From: WJMT01 sp041686095
GTDB taxonomy: Bacteria > Acidobacteriota > Aminicenantia > Aminicenantales > Aminicenantaceae
DNA: 64,000 nt
Direction: 5' to 3'
NCBI GenBank assembly: GCA_041686095.1
Contig: JAWLEN010000001.1
Location: 1-64,000 of the forward strand
Shown here: in pieces, positions 17,604 to 25,022 of the stretch
Layout: each line of letters opens with the position of its first letter
Position numbering within the stretch: the first letter of the stretch is position 1
Notes under the pieces: generated by a model
What the model was told of the DNA's origin: nothing
The model's database searches: none
The model's input: the letters and a program-made list of their open reading frames with translations, nothing else
Made by a program: the position numbers and the translations under genes

Positions 17604-19188
17604 TATCTTCAGACTCGGTTTTATTTTCTTTTAGGTTATGGTCTAAGTCTACATCAGAGACTTTATCAGGAATTTTTAGATCTGATTTTTTCTCCACCAG
17701 AAATGTTTCTGATCTGTGGACCTGATTTAAAAGATTATGGATGGAAGCATCCATTTTTCTGAGAAAAGGTTTTGGATATATTCCCATAAAAAACATAAGC
17801 AGGATGATGGGGACTAAAAATCCTATTTCTCTTTTTGTCAGGTCTTTGAAATTAAGAATTTTTTTGTTTTCCAAAGGTCCCTGCATAACTCTCTGGTACA
17901 TCCACAGCAGATAAGCTGCCCCCAGTATGATAGTGGAAACGCCCAAGACAGCCAGCAGTTTATTGAATTGAAAAATGCCAAAAAGACACAGCACTTCACC
18001 CACAAAACCATTCAGACCAGGAAGACCCACTGATGAAAGCATGCAGATAAGGAAAAAAGCCGCAAAAACAGGCATCTGTCGGCTGACTCCTCCGTAATCC
18101 TTGATCAAACGGGTATGGGCTCTTTCATACAGTATTCCCACACAGAGAAACAGGGCTCCAGTGCTCAGTCCGTGATTGATCATTTGATAAACCGCCCCTT
18201 CGAGGGATTCCAGATTCAAAGCAAACACAGCCAGCATGATTAATCCCATATGACTGACACTTGAATAAGCAACCAGAGATTTGACATCTTTTTGTATCAA
18301 AGCCATCAGGGCTCCATAGATGATTCCAATCACACTGAGGGCCGCAAGATATGGGATGAATTTTTTCGCTGCATCAGGAAAGAGCGGAAGTGCAAATCTC
18401 AAAAAACCATAAGTCCCCATTTTTAATAAAACACCAGCCAGAATGACAGAACCCGCTGTGGGTGCTTCCACATGTGCATCCGGAAGCCAGGTATGAAACG
18501 GAAACATGGGAACTTTTATGGCAAAAGCAAGGCCAAATGCCAGAAACAGCCACATCTGGATGTTTGGATTCAATATTAGTTCATAGTAGTCAAATATATT
18601 GAGTGAATAAGTCCCTGCCGCTTTATAGAAAATGGAATAAAGGGCAAAAATGGCAACCAGCATAAGAAGGCTGCCGAACATAGTGAATATAACAAATTTC
18701 AAAGTAGCGTATATTTTTCTTTTTCCCCCCCATATACCAATGAGAAAGTACATGGGGATGAGCATGGCTTCCCAGAAAACGTAGAAAAGAAATAAATTGA
18801 GAGAAACAAAAACACCCAGTATGCCTGTAGCGAGAAGAAGCATAAAAATGTGATACTCTTTGACTTTTTCTTGGATGGAATTCCAGGAAGAAAGTATAAC
18901 AATAGGCATTAAGAAGTTGGTTAAAAGAACCAGAAATAGACTGATGCCATCGATCCCTACATGATAATGGATTCCATAGCCAATCCATTTGGCTTTCTCC
19001 ACAAACTGAGGATCACCGGTCTGCCCATTAAAGTTGAAATAAAGAAAAAGGGATAGGATGAAATTGATGATCCCGATAAAAAGCGCGGTGTAACGGATCA
19101 GTTTTTCCTGTTTTCGGTTAATAAAAACAAAAAGCAGGGCTCCGGCTGCCGGGAGGAATGTGATGATAGATAAGATAGGTATATTCAT
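17596..19188 (-). CDS. nuoM: NADH-quinone oxidoreductase subunit M
   Basis: A complex I antiporter-like subunit with 14 predicted helices, 530 residues. Diagnostic stretches are FYVFWEAMLIPMYFLIGIWGG (the key membrane Glu), KVPMFPFHTWLPDAHVEAPT and VAYSSVSHMGLI. A charged C-terminal extension of about 45 residues (DLKIPDKVSDVDLDHN, then an acidic end) is longer than in E. coli NuoM and its purpose is unknown. Two bases separate it from nuoL, and nuoN overlaps its end, so all are probably translated from one mRNA. Confidence 0.95.
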   Translation of the reverse strand: MNIPILSIITFLPAAGALLFVFINRKQEKLIRYTALFIGIINFILSLFLYFNFNGQTGDPQFVEKAKWIGYGIHYHVGIDGISLFLVLLTNFLMPIVILSSWNSIQEKVKEYHIFMLLLATGILGVFVSLNLFLFYVFWEAMLIPMYFLIGIWGGKRKIYATLKFVIFTMFGSLLMLVAIFALYSIFYKAAGTYSLNIFDYYELILNPNIQMWLFLAFGLAFAIKVPMFPFHTWLPDAHVEAPTAGSVILAGVLLKMGTYGFLRFALPLFPDAAKKFIPYLAALSVIGIIYGALMALIQKDVKSLVAYSSVSHMGLIMLAVFALNLESLEGAVYQMINHGLSTGALFLCVGILYERAHTRLIKDYGGVSRQMPVFAAFFLICMLSSVGLPGLNGFVGEVLCLFGIFQFNKLLAVLGVSTIILGAAYLLWMYQRVMQGPLENKKILNFKDLTKREIGFLVPIILLMFFMGIYPKPFLRKMDASIHNLLNQVHRSETFLVEKKSDLKIPDKVSDVDLDHNLKENKTESEDNE

Positions 19189-19190
19189 GG

Positions 19191-21092
19191 CTAAAAAATT
19201 AGCAATCCTAATAAAATAACAGTGCCTAGTAAGAACACCAGGGCATAATCCTTAATAAATCCGGTCTGCAGATAACTGAGAACTTTCCCAAAAAAACCAG
19301 TTCCAGAAGCTGTTCCGTTCACAGCTCCATCTATGACATTGAGGTCAAACTTATGGTAAACAAATTCTGAGCCTTTGATGACTGGCCTGACAAAGACATA
19401 GTTATAGGCTTCATCAACATAATACTTGTTGTAGAGAAGCTTATACAAAAATGGAAAACGCGACACCCATTTATGAGGAACATCAGGCTTTTTAAGATAA
19501 AATAAATAAGCAATAAAAATGCCGCTCAAGGCCACAATAACTGATATCAGGATCAAAAGCCATTCAGTTCCAAGACTTAAATGGGTCTCATGGATTGGAT
19601 GCATGATAGGCTTAAGAAAATTATTAAACCAGTTCACATTTTTTCCCAGCACAACAGGAAGTCCTATGTATCCGGCAATAACTGAGAAAAAGGCAAGGAT
19701 AGAAAGAGGTATGGTCATGACCGGAGGGGATTCGTGTATATGCTTTTTAACTTCGGGATCGAGGCGTTCTTTTCCGTGAAATGTCAGAAAAATCAGTCTG
19801 AACATATAAAAGGCAGTGAGCACAGCTCCCAGTATACCCAAAGCCCAGACCACATACTGGCCTTTGGCAAAAGCAGCTGTGAGTATAGCGTCTTTAGAGA
19901 AAAAACCGGATAAAAACGGCACTCCAGCTATGGCAATGGCTCCAATTAGAAAGGTTGGGTAGGTGTAAGGCATGTATTTTTTAAGTCCTCCCATCTTCCG
20001 CATATCCAGTTCTCCGGAAAGCGCATGCATCACACTTCCAGCAGCCAAAAACAAAAGGCTCTTAAAAAAGGCATGAGTATAGAGGTGAAAAATCCCAGCT
20101 GCATAAGCTCCCACTCCACAGCCAATAAACATATATCCTATTTGTGAAATGGTGGAATAGGCCAGAACACGCTTGATGTCATTTTGGGTCAAAGCCATGG
20201 TCCCTGCATAGACCGCTGTAATAGCTCCAATGATAGCTACTATGAATCCAGCAGCCTCTGAAACAGTATAAAAGACATTCATCCGGGCGACCATATACAC
20301 GCCAGCTGTGACCATAGTGGCTGCATGAATGAGCGCGCTTACAGGAGTGGGGCCTTCCATAGCATCAGGGAGCCAGACATACAGAGGAATCTGAGCTGAT
20401 TTTCCTGTAGCACCCACAAACAGTAAGATAGCAATCAAGGTAACCAACCCTGAAGAAAGGCTTCCCCCTGCTACAGCATTGTTTATATTTACAAATTCAG
20501 TGCTTCCTAGATGAACAATAATAAAAAGCATTCCCAAAAGAAAACCCGCATCGCCGATTCGGTTGACAATAAAAGCTTTTTTACCGGCATTGGCTGCAGA
20601 ATGCTTTTCAAACCAGAACCCAATAAGCATATAAGAACAGAATCCCACTCCTTCCCATCCAACAAACATAAGCACAATATTAGAAGCCATCACTAAAAGC
20701 AGCATGGAAAAGGTGAAAAGATTCATGAGGGTGAAAAAACGGCTGTAGCTTCGATCTTCGGCCATATAACCTATGGAATACACATGGATGAGAAATCCCA
20801 CAGCAGTCACCACCATAGTCATAACTGCGGTTAAGGGATCAAACTGAAAGGATAGATTGGCTTGGAAGTTTCCTGAATGGATCCAGGAAAAAAGATTTTT
20901 CACTACCGGGTACTGCTCAGGAGAAAGTTTAAGGAGTCCTATGAATGAGTAGACAGAAATCAAGAAGGAAACAAACACCGCTCCACATGCCTGAAAAGAG
21001 ATGTACTTTTTAGAAAGCTTTTCCCCAAAAATAGCCAGAATAATTGTGCTGACAGCTGGAACAAACGGGATTAACCAAAATACTTCTCTCAT
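19191..21092 (-). CDS. nuoL: NADH-quinone oxidoreductase subunit L
   Basis: The largest antiporter-like subunit of complex I, 633 residues. FVGWEGVGFCSYMLIGFW (essential Glu), AQIPLYVWLPDAMEGPTPVSALIH and VLAYSTISQIGYMFIGCG mark the proton channel. The C-terminal part includes the amphipathic region that runs along the other membrane subunits (PHKWVSRFPFLYKLLYNKYY). One base separates it from nuoK. Confidence 0.96.
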   Translation of the reverse strand: MREVFWLIPFVPAVSTIILAIFGEKLSKKYISFQACGAVFVSFLISVYSFIGLLKLSPEQYPVVKNLFSWIHSGNFQANLSFQFDPLTAVMTMVVTAVGFLIHVYSIGYMAEDRSYSRFFTLMNLFTFSMLLLVMASNIVLMFVGWEGVGFCSYMLIGFWFEKHSAANAGKKAFIVNRIGDAGFLLGMLFIIVHLGSTEFVNINNAVAGGSLSSGLVTLIAILLFVGATGKSAQIPLYVWLPDAMEGPTPVSALIHAATMVTAGVYMVARMNVFYTVSEAAGFIVAIIGAITAVYAGTMALTQNDIKRVLAYSTISQIGYMFIGCGVGAYAAGIFHLYTHAFFKSLLFLAAGSVMHALSGELDMRKMGGLKKYMPYTYPTFLIGAIAIAGVPFLSGFFSKDAILTAAFAKGQYVVWALGILGAVLTAFYMFRLIFLTFHGKERLDPEVKKHIHESPPVMTIPLSILAFFSVIAGYIGLPVVLGKNVNWFNNFLKPIMHPIHETHLSLGTEWLLILISVIVALSGIFIAYLFYLKKPDVPHKWVSRFPFLYKLLYNKYYVDEAYNYVFVRPVIKGSEFVYHKFDLNVIDGAVNGTASGTGFFGKVLSYLQTGFIKDYALVFLLGTVILLGLLIF

Positions 21093-21093
21093 T

Positions 21094-21396
21094 TTATCCT
21101 TTCATTAAGCTGCTGTCTTCTGACTTTATGGTCTTTTTCTGCTTATAAACAAGCAGGATGATAGCCAATCCTACAGCTGCCTCTGCAGCAGCAACGGTGA
21201 TAACAAAGAAAACAATGATTTGGCCCTCTAGAGAAGAGGAAGAGGCTGCAAAGGCAATAAAAGCTATATTAGCGGCATTGAGCATCACTTCAACACACAT
21301 GAATTGAGTTATTAAGTCTTTTTTTATTAAAAATCCAACTGTTCCCATAACAAAAAGGAACGCGCTCAAAACCAGAAAATAAATTGTGGGGATCAT
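21094..21396 (-). CDS. nuoK: NADH-quinone oxidoreductase subunit K
   Basis: A 100-residue, three-helix membrane subunit with the two conserved glutamates of the E-channel, one in MCVEVMLNAANIAF and one in AAAEAAVGLAI. Length and helix pattern are normal. Its ATG overlaps the nuoJ stop by four bases. Confidence 0.95.
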   Translation of the reverse strand: MIPTIYFLVLSAFLFVMGTVGFLIKKDLITQFMCVEVMLNAANIAFIAFAASSSSLEGQIIVFFVITVAAAEAAVGLAIILLVYKQKKTIKSEDSSLMKG

Positions 21397-21890
21397 TTGT
21401 TGTCCTTTTCCTTTACCAACACAATAGCCCCTACCAAGGCAGCAATGATCAAAACAGAGGTGATCTCAAAAGGGTAGAGATATTTTGTAAAAAGAATCTT
21501 TCCTAAAATTTTCGGGCTTCCTACAGTTTCTGAAACATTTGATCCAGATAGGCCCTGGATTCTATTCAACACAAAAATAAGCTCTATAACGAGAATCAAA
21601 CCTATGCCCAGGGAAGGATAAATGATCCATCTCTTTTTCTCAGGAGTGAGTCCTTGGCGGATATCAATCATCATGATCACAAAGATGAACAGAACCATAA
21701 TGGCTCCGGCATAGATGATGATCTGGACTACGGCAATAAAGGGAGCGTTCATGAGGCCAAACAACCCTCCTGTGCATACAAAAGCTAGAATCAGGAAAAG
21801 AGCGCAGTAAGCTTGGTTTTTACAGAGAATCATCCCCGTGATTGAACCTATGCAGGTTAAGCTTAGCAGAGCAAAAAGAAAAACCGCCAT
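21393..21890 (-). CDS. nuoJ: NADH-quinone oxidoreductase subunit J
   Basis: A 165-residue membrane subunit with five helices; VQIIIYAGAIMVLFIFVIMM is the family's pi-bulge helix 3. It is the first gene of the unit. No Shine-Dalgarno sequence precedes the ATG, and a near-consensus promoter ends only 14 bases upstream, so the leader would be 6-8 bases. nuoA-I are absent on both sides. Confidence 0.94.
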   Translation of the reverse strand: MAVFLFALLSLTCIGSITGMILCKNQAYCALFLILAFVCTGGLFGLMNAPFIAVVQIIIYAGAIMVLFIFVIMMIDIRQGLTPEKKRWIIYPSLGIGLILVIELIFVLNRIQGLSGSNVSETVGSPKILGKILFTKYLYPFEITSVLIIAALVGAIVLVKEKDNK

Positions 21891-21904
21891 TTTTTTAGTT
21901 TCAC

Positions 21905-21934
21905 ATTATATTTTTTGGGGTTTATTGATGTCAA
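21905..21934 (-). promoter_or_regulatory. Strong sigma70 promoter of nuoJKLMN
   Basis: On the minus strand a consensus TTGACA (21934-21929), an 18-base spacer and a consensus TATAAT (21910-21905). The predicted start site is about six to eight bases before the nuoJ ATG. Confidence 0.65.
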
Positions 21935-21971
21935 GTAAATATTTAAGATTAAAATTATTTGACTATAATGG

Positions 21972-22001
21972 TTGTGATATTCCTAGTTCCTGTGTTATAA
22001 T
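21972..22001 (+). promoter_or_regulatory. Promoter of the initiator tRNA gene
   Basis: TTGTGA (21972-21977), an 18-base spacer and consensus TATAAT (21996-22001). It places transcription start a few bases before the tRNA 5' end at 22012. It points away from the nuo promoter. Confidence 0.6.
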
Positions 22002-22011
22002 TATTCTCGAT

Positions 22012-22088
<77 letters not shown>

Positions 22089-22103
22089 AAGTTCTCCCCT
22101 CTG

Positions 22104-23090
22104 TTATTTTTCGTATGTTTTTAAATATTGGGCTCGAAAATATGACTTAGCTTTACCCATATTCTTAAAACTTAATTTCTGATTTTTAAAACTCATTTCT
22201 CCTCTAAAATCTTGAATCGATTCATATTGATTCTTTTCCATCCAGGAAGAAAGTTCGTTCAACAGGTTTTCAACTTCATCCAAACCTTTCTCATAAAAAA
22301 CAGAACAAACCTGGACAGCGGAAGCCCCCGCTAATATGAGTTTGATCACATCATTCCCGGTTTTAACGCCTCCTGAAGATGATATGTCACAGTTGATTCG
22401 ATCTGCAACAAGAGCTACCCATCTCAAAGTTCGATGGAAGTTTCCTTTGCCCTTTATATTACTGGTGGTTAATTTTTCCAAATCAATATCAGGTTCTAGG
22501 AACCAATTAAAAAATACCAGCCCATCACAACCTGATTCATCGAGTCTATGTGCCAAATGAGGAATAGAAGTTATTTGCTGGTCTAATTTTACAGACACAG
22601 GAATGGACACCACATCCTTTATGCTCTTTAATATTTCCACATGCTTGGTTTCGTATTCAGAACCCGGCTTTTCAAGCTCCAGAGGCAGGTTATATATATT
22701 GAGTTCTATGGCATCGGCTCCAGCCTCTTGGAACTGTTTAGCAAATGTGGGCCATAGTTTCGGAGAACGGCAGTTTATGCTGGCTATCAAGGGAATATCT
22801 GTTTTCTTTTTTGCTCTTTCAATCATCTGGTATATTTTCTGAGGGGCATACTCTAAAAGCCCTCCCTCACGTAAGTAATCAACCGCTTCTGGATATATAT
22901 TAAAATATTTTTCATAAACATCTTCTTCTGATATAAGCTGCTCTTCAAATACAGATTTCAAAACCACAGCTCCCACTCCAGCTGCTTCACACTTAAGAAT
23001 CCCAGATAAAGAATCAGTCAATCCACTGCTGGCCGCAATGATGGGATTTTTAAGTTTTAAACCCATATAAGAAGTTGTTATGTCTGCCAT
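22104..23090 (-). CDS. Dihydroorotate dehydrogenase-like FMN protein
   Basis: A 328-residue TIM-barrel flavoprotein of the PyrD-like group. The N terminus (MGLKLKNPIIAASSGLT) and the FMN-binding end (SSGGVKTGNDVIKLILAGASAVQVC) are typical. The NISCPN active-site stretch of true PyrD is replaced by NIYNLP (after GADAIELNIY), so orotate synthesis is doubtful. Related proteins are annotated as dihydroorotate dehydrogenase-like of unknown substrate. It ends close to the tRNA gene on the opposite strand and has no obvious operon partner. Confidence 0.8.
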   Translation of the reverse strand: MADITTSYMGLKLKNPIIAASSGLTDSLSGILKCEAAGVGAVVLKSVFEEQLISEEDVYEKYFNIYPEAVDYLREGGLLEYAPQKIYQMIERAKKKTDIPLIASINCRSPKLWPTFAKQFQEAGADAIELNIYNLPLELEKPGSEYETKHVEILKSIKDVVSIPVSVKLDQQITSIPHLAHRLDESGCDGLVFFNWFLEPDIDLEKLTTSNIKGKGNFHRTLRWVALVADRINCDISSSGGVKTGNDVIKLILAGASAVQVCSVFYEKGLDEVENLLNELSSWMEKNQYESIQDFRGEMSFKNQKLSFKNMGKAKSYFRAQYLKTYEK

Positions 23091-23233
23091 TTTTATCTCC
23101 CTTTAAAAATGTTTTAAGTATTGTGAAAAACCTTTATATCTTAATAATAGGGACTAAATTATACTATCATTATTTTTTAAATCAAAGTCATGGGTTTTTT
23201 TATATTGAACAACTTTTTTTCAGGTGGTATAAA

Positions 23234-23287
23234 TAACCGGAACTATTCATAAAAAAACTATCTTCATTGACTTGTGAATAATTAAGG
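23234..23287. repeat. Minimal AACCTG-family element (54 bp)
   Basis: TAACCGGAACTATTCATAAAAAAA at the left and GACTTGTGAATAATTAAGG at the right are the two ends of the large elements, with only about 12 bases between them. It lies directly upstream of the LigD-type phosphoesterase gene. The rest of the intergenic gap (23091-23233) is AT-rich and holds nothing else recognisable. Confidence 0.5.
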
Positions 23288-23302
23288 ATAAGTCGAATCA
23301 AT

Positions 23303-23770
23303 ATGAATTTAAAAGAATATAAAAAGAAAAGGGACTTTACTAAAACCAAGGAACCAGGAAAGACTTTATGCCGAAAAAAAAAGAAAGGACTTGTGTATGT
23401 GATTCAGCGACATGACGCCTCCCATCTTCATTATGACCTGCGTCTGGAAGAAGACGATGTGCTGAAAAGCTGGGCTGTTCCCAAGAAGCCTCCATTAAAA
23501 CAAGGAATCAAAAGGCTAGCTGTCCAGACCGAAGACCATCCCTTGGGTTATGAGGATTTTGAAGGAACCATTCCAGAGGGACAGTATGGAGCCGGCAAGG
23601 TGGAGGTCTGGGATAAAGGAACTTATAAGCTTGTTGAAAAAGATGATCACAAGAGAATAATTAAGATTGCCGGGGAAAAGCTTCAGGGGGAATACGGCTT
23701 AATCAAACTGAAAAGAAAAAATCCGAATGACAAAAATTGGCTTTTTTTTAGGGTGAAAACCAAAAAATAG
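23303..23770 (+). CDS. LigD-type 3'-phosphoesterase domain protein
   Basis: A 155-residue stand-alone version of the phosphoesterase (PE) domain of DNA ligase D, which trims 3' phosphates and ribonucleotides at DNA ends. The metal and active-site segments HDASHLHYDLRLE (about residues 37-49), KSWAVPKK and the core LAVQTEDHPLGYEDFEGTIP and GQYGAGKVEVWDKG are all present. The N terminus is lysine-rich. No polymerase, ligase or Ku gene is in the window. Function in end repair is inferred from the family. Confidence 0.88.
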   Translation: MNLKEYKKKRDFTKTKEPGKTLCRKKKKGLVYVIQRHDASHLHYDLRLEEDDVLKSWAVPKKPPLKQGIKRLAVQTEDHPLGYEDFEGTIPEGQYGAGKVEVWDKGTYKLVEKDDHKRIIKIAGEKLQGEYGLIKLKRKNPNDKNWLFFRVKTKK

Positions 23771-23793
23771 CAGCCTGATTATTTAAATTCTTT

Positions 23794-24273
23794 TTAGTAA
23801 TCTTCCAAATGATTGAATTCAGCATCTTCCAACCAGGTTTCAGGTCTTGAAACGAAATTAATGATGTTTTCCAGCAAAAAATAATGGCGCTTTTCTTCAT
23901 CCGCTATCTTTAGAAACAATTCTTTTTGGGCGGCATCATGAACTTCAGAAGCTTTTTTTTCATAAAATACCTGGGTTTTCTTTTCCAGGTCCTGAGCTTT
24001 TCTGTACATCTCTTTTTGTCCAATTCCAGATTCGATTTCTTTACCCTGCATATCCGTAAAAATATTACGGCTTTTTTTTAAAACACCTGTCTCCTGCATG
24101 GATGGCTCTGTTTTTTCAGACATATTCTTGAATATGTTGTAGTGCTTCACCTCATCATCAGCCAGCATGGTCAGTATGCTTTTGATCCCGGGATTTTCGA
24201 CTTTTTCAGCTAATTCCCGGTAATAATTTTCTCCATCTTTTTCCAATTTCATGGCATATTCGAAAATATTCAT
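23794..24273 (-). CDS. Rubrerythrin-like ferritin-fold diiron protein
   Basis: A 159-residue four-helix protein with the carboxylate-bridged diiron pattern: Glu in LEKDGENYYREL, EVKHYN in helix 2, FYEKKASEVHD in helix 3 and EEKRHYFLLENI in helix 4. It lacks the rubredoxin domain of true rubrerythrin and ends in WLEDAEFNHLEDY, usual for this stand-alone group. Probable role is peroxide or iron handling. It is transcribed away from the Ni-SOD gene, so the two may be an oxygen-defence pair. Confidence 0.82.
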   Translation of the reverse strand: MNIFEYAMKLEKDGENYYRELAEKVENPGIKSILTMLADDEVKHYNIFKNMSEKTEPSMQETGVLKKSRNIFTDMQGKEIESGIGQKEMYRKAQDLEKKTQVFYEKKASEVHDAAQKELFLKIADEEKRHYFLLENIINFVSRPETWLEDAEFNHLEDY

Positions 24274-24433
24274 TTTAAATTTCCTTTAAAATTTTATAAA
24301 TTTACGGTATTTTTATGATATCAAAACTTAATGGAATGAGCAAAAATATGTGAGAATAAAAATCTTTATTGATGAATAAAAGTTAAACTATCGAAACCAT
24401 TCATGATTATAAAATTAAAATAAGGAGGACAAA

Positions 24434-24934
24434 ATGAAAAAATCAAGTTTTCTTTTGTTGAGTTTTATGTTTTTGTTTGGTTTGAGGGCATCTGGTTTCT
24501 ATCATTGTGAAATTCCATGCGGAATATACAATGATGAAATGAGGTTTGAAATCATAATGGAACACATCCAGACTATTGAAAAAGCCATTCAGGAGATAAA
24601 ACATTTATCTGACCACAATTGGAAAGCCTATAAATTGTCAGAAACTTCTGATCCAGTCAGTTACAATCAATTAGTAAGATGGATAAACAATAAAGAAAAG
24701 CATGCAGAAGAGATCCAACACATCATAAGTCAATATTTTTTAACTCAGCGAATCAAATGGAGTGATGATATGGAACCTGAAGCACAGAATGCATACTATG
24801 ATCAACTGTCCTTGTGTCATAAGATACTTGTTTACGCTATGAAAACAAAACAGAGTTTAGACCTCCCAAATGTAGAGTTATTAAAAAAATCTGTAGCTGA
24901 CTTTAAAAAAATATATTTTGAATCAAAGAAATAA
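24434..24934 (+). CDS. sodN: Exported nickel superoxide dismutase
   Basis: A 166-residue protein with a signal peptide (residues 1-21) followed by the nickel hook HCEIPCGIY (24-32). That matches the family pattern H-C-x-x-P-C-G-x-Y, with His1, Cys2, Cys6 and Tyr9 all in place. The rest is the four-helix Ni-SOD body, including EKHAEEIQHIISQYF and a terminal KKIYFESKK. His1 must become the N terminus; the visible signal-peptidase site (A19-S-G21) would leave two extra residues, so cleavage after Y23 or trimming is needed. No SodX-type peptidase gene is adjacent. AAGGAGGACA precedes the ATG. Confidence 0.87.
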   Translation: MKKSSFLLLSFMFLFGLRASGFYHCEIPCGIYNDEMRFEIIMEHIQTIEKAIQEIKHLSDHNWKAYKLSETSDPVSYNQLVRWINNKEKHAEEIQHIISQYFLTQRIKWSDDMEPEAQNAYYDQLSLCHKILVYAMKTKQSLDLPNVELLKKSVADFKKIYFESKK

Positions 24935-24965
24935 TGGGATGACTGTACAAAGAATGATATTTTTC

Positions 24966-24994
24966 TTTACACTTTTACGTTTCCCTCATAAAAT
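24966..24994 (+). promoter_or_regulatory. Promoter of the M14 peptidase gene
   Basis: TTTACA (24966-24971), a 17-base spacer and TAAAAT (24989-24994), followed by a TAGGAGGG ribosome site and the ATG at 25023. Confidence 0.5.
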
Positions 24995-25022
24995 ATTTTT
25001 TTAGTTTTTTTAGGAGGGTCTT

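Noticed and set aside
22104..23090. Genuine dihydroorotate dehydrogenase (pyrD)
   Set aside because: The NISCPN active-site stretch is not conserved and no other pyrimidine gene is adjacent, so only a PyrD-like label is given.
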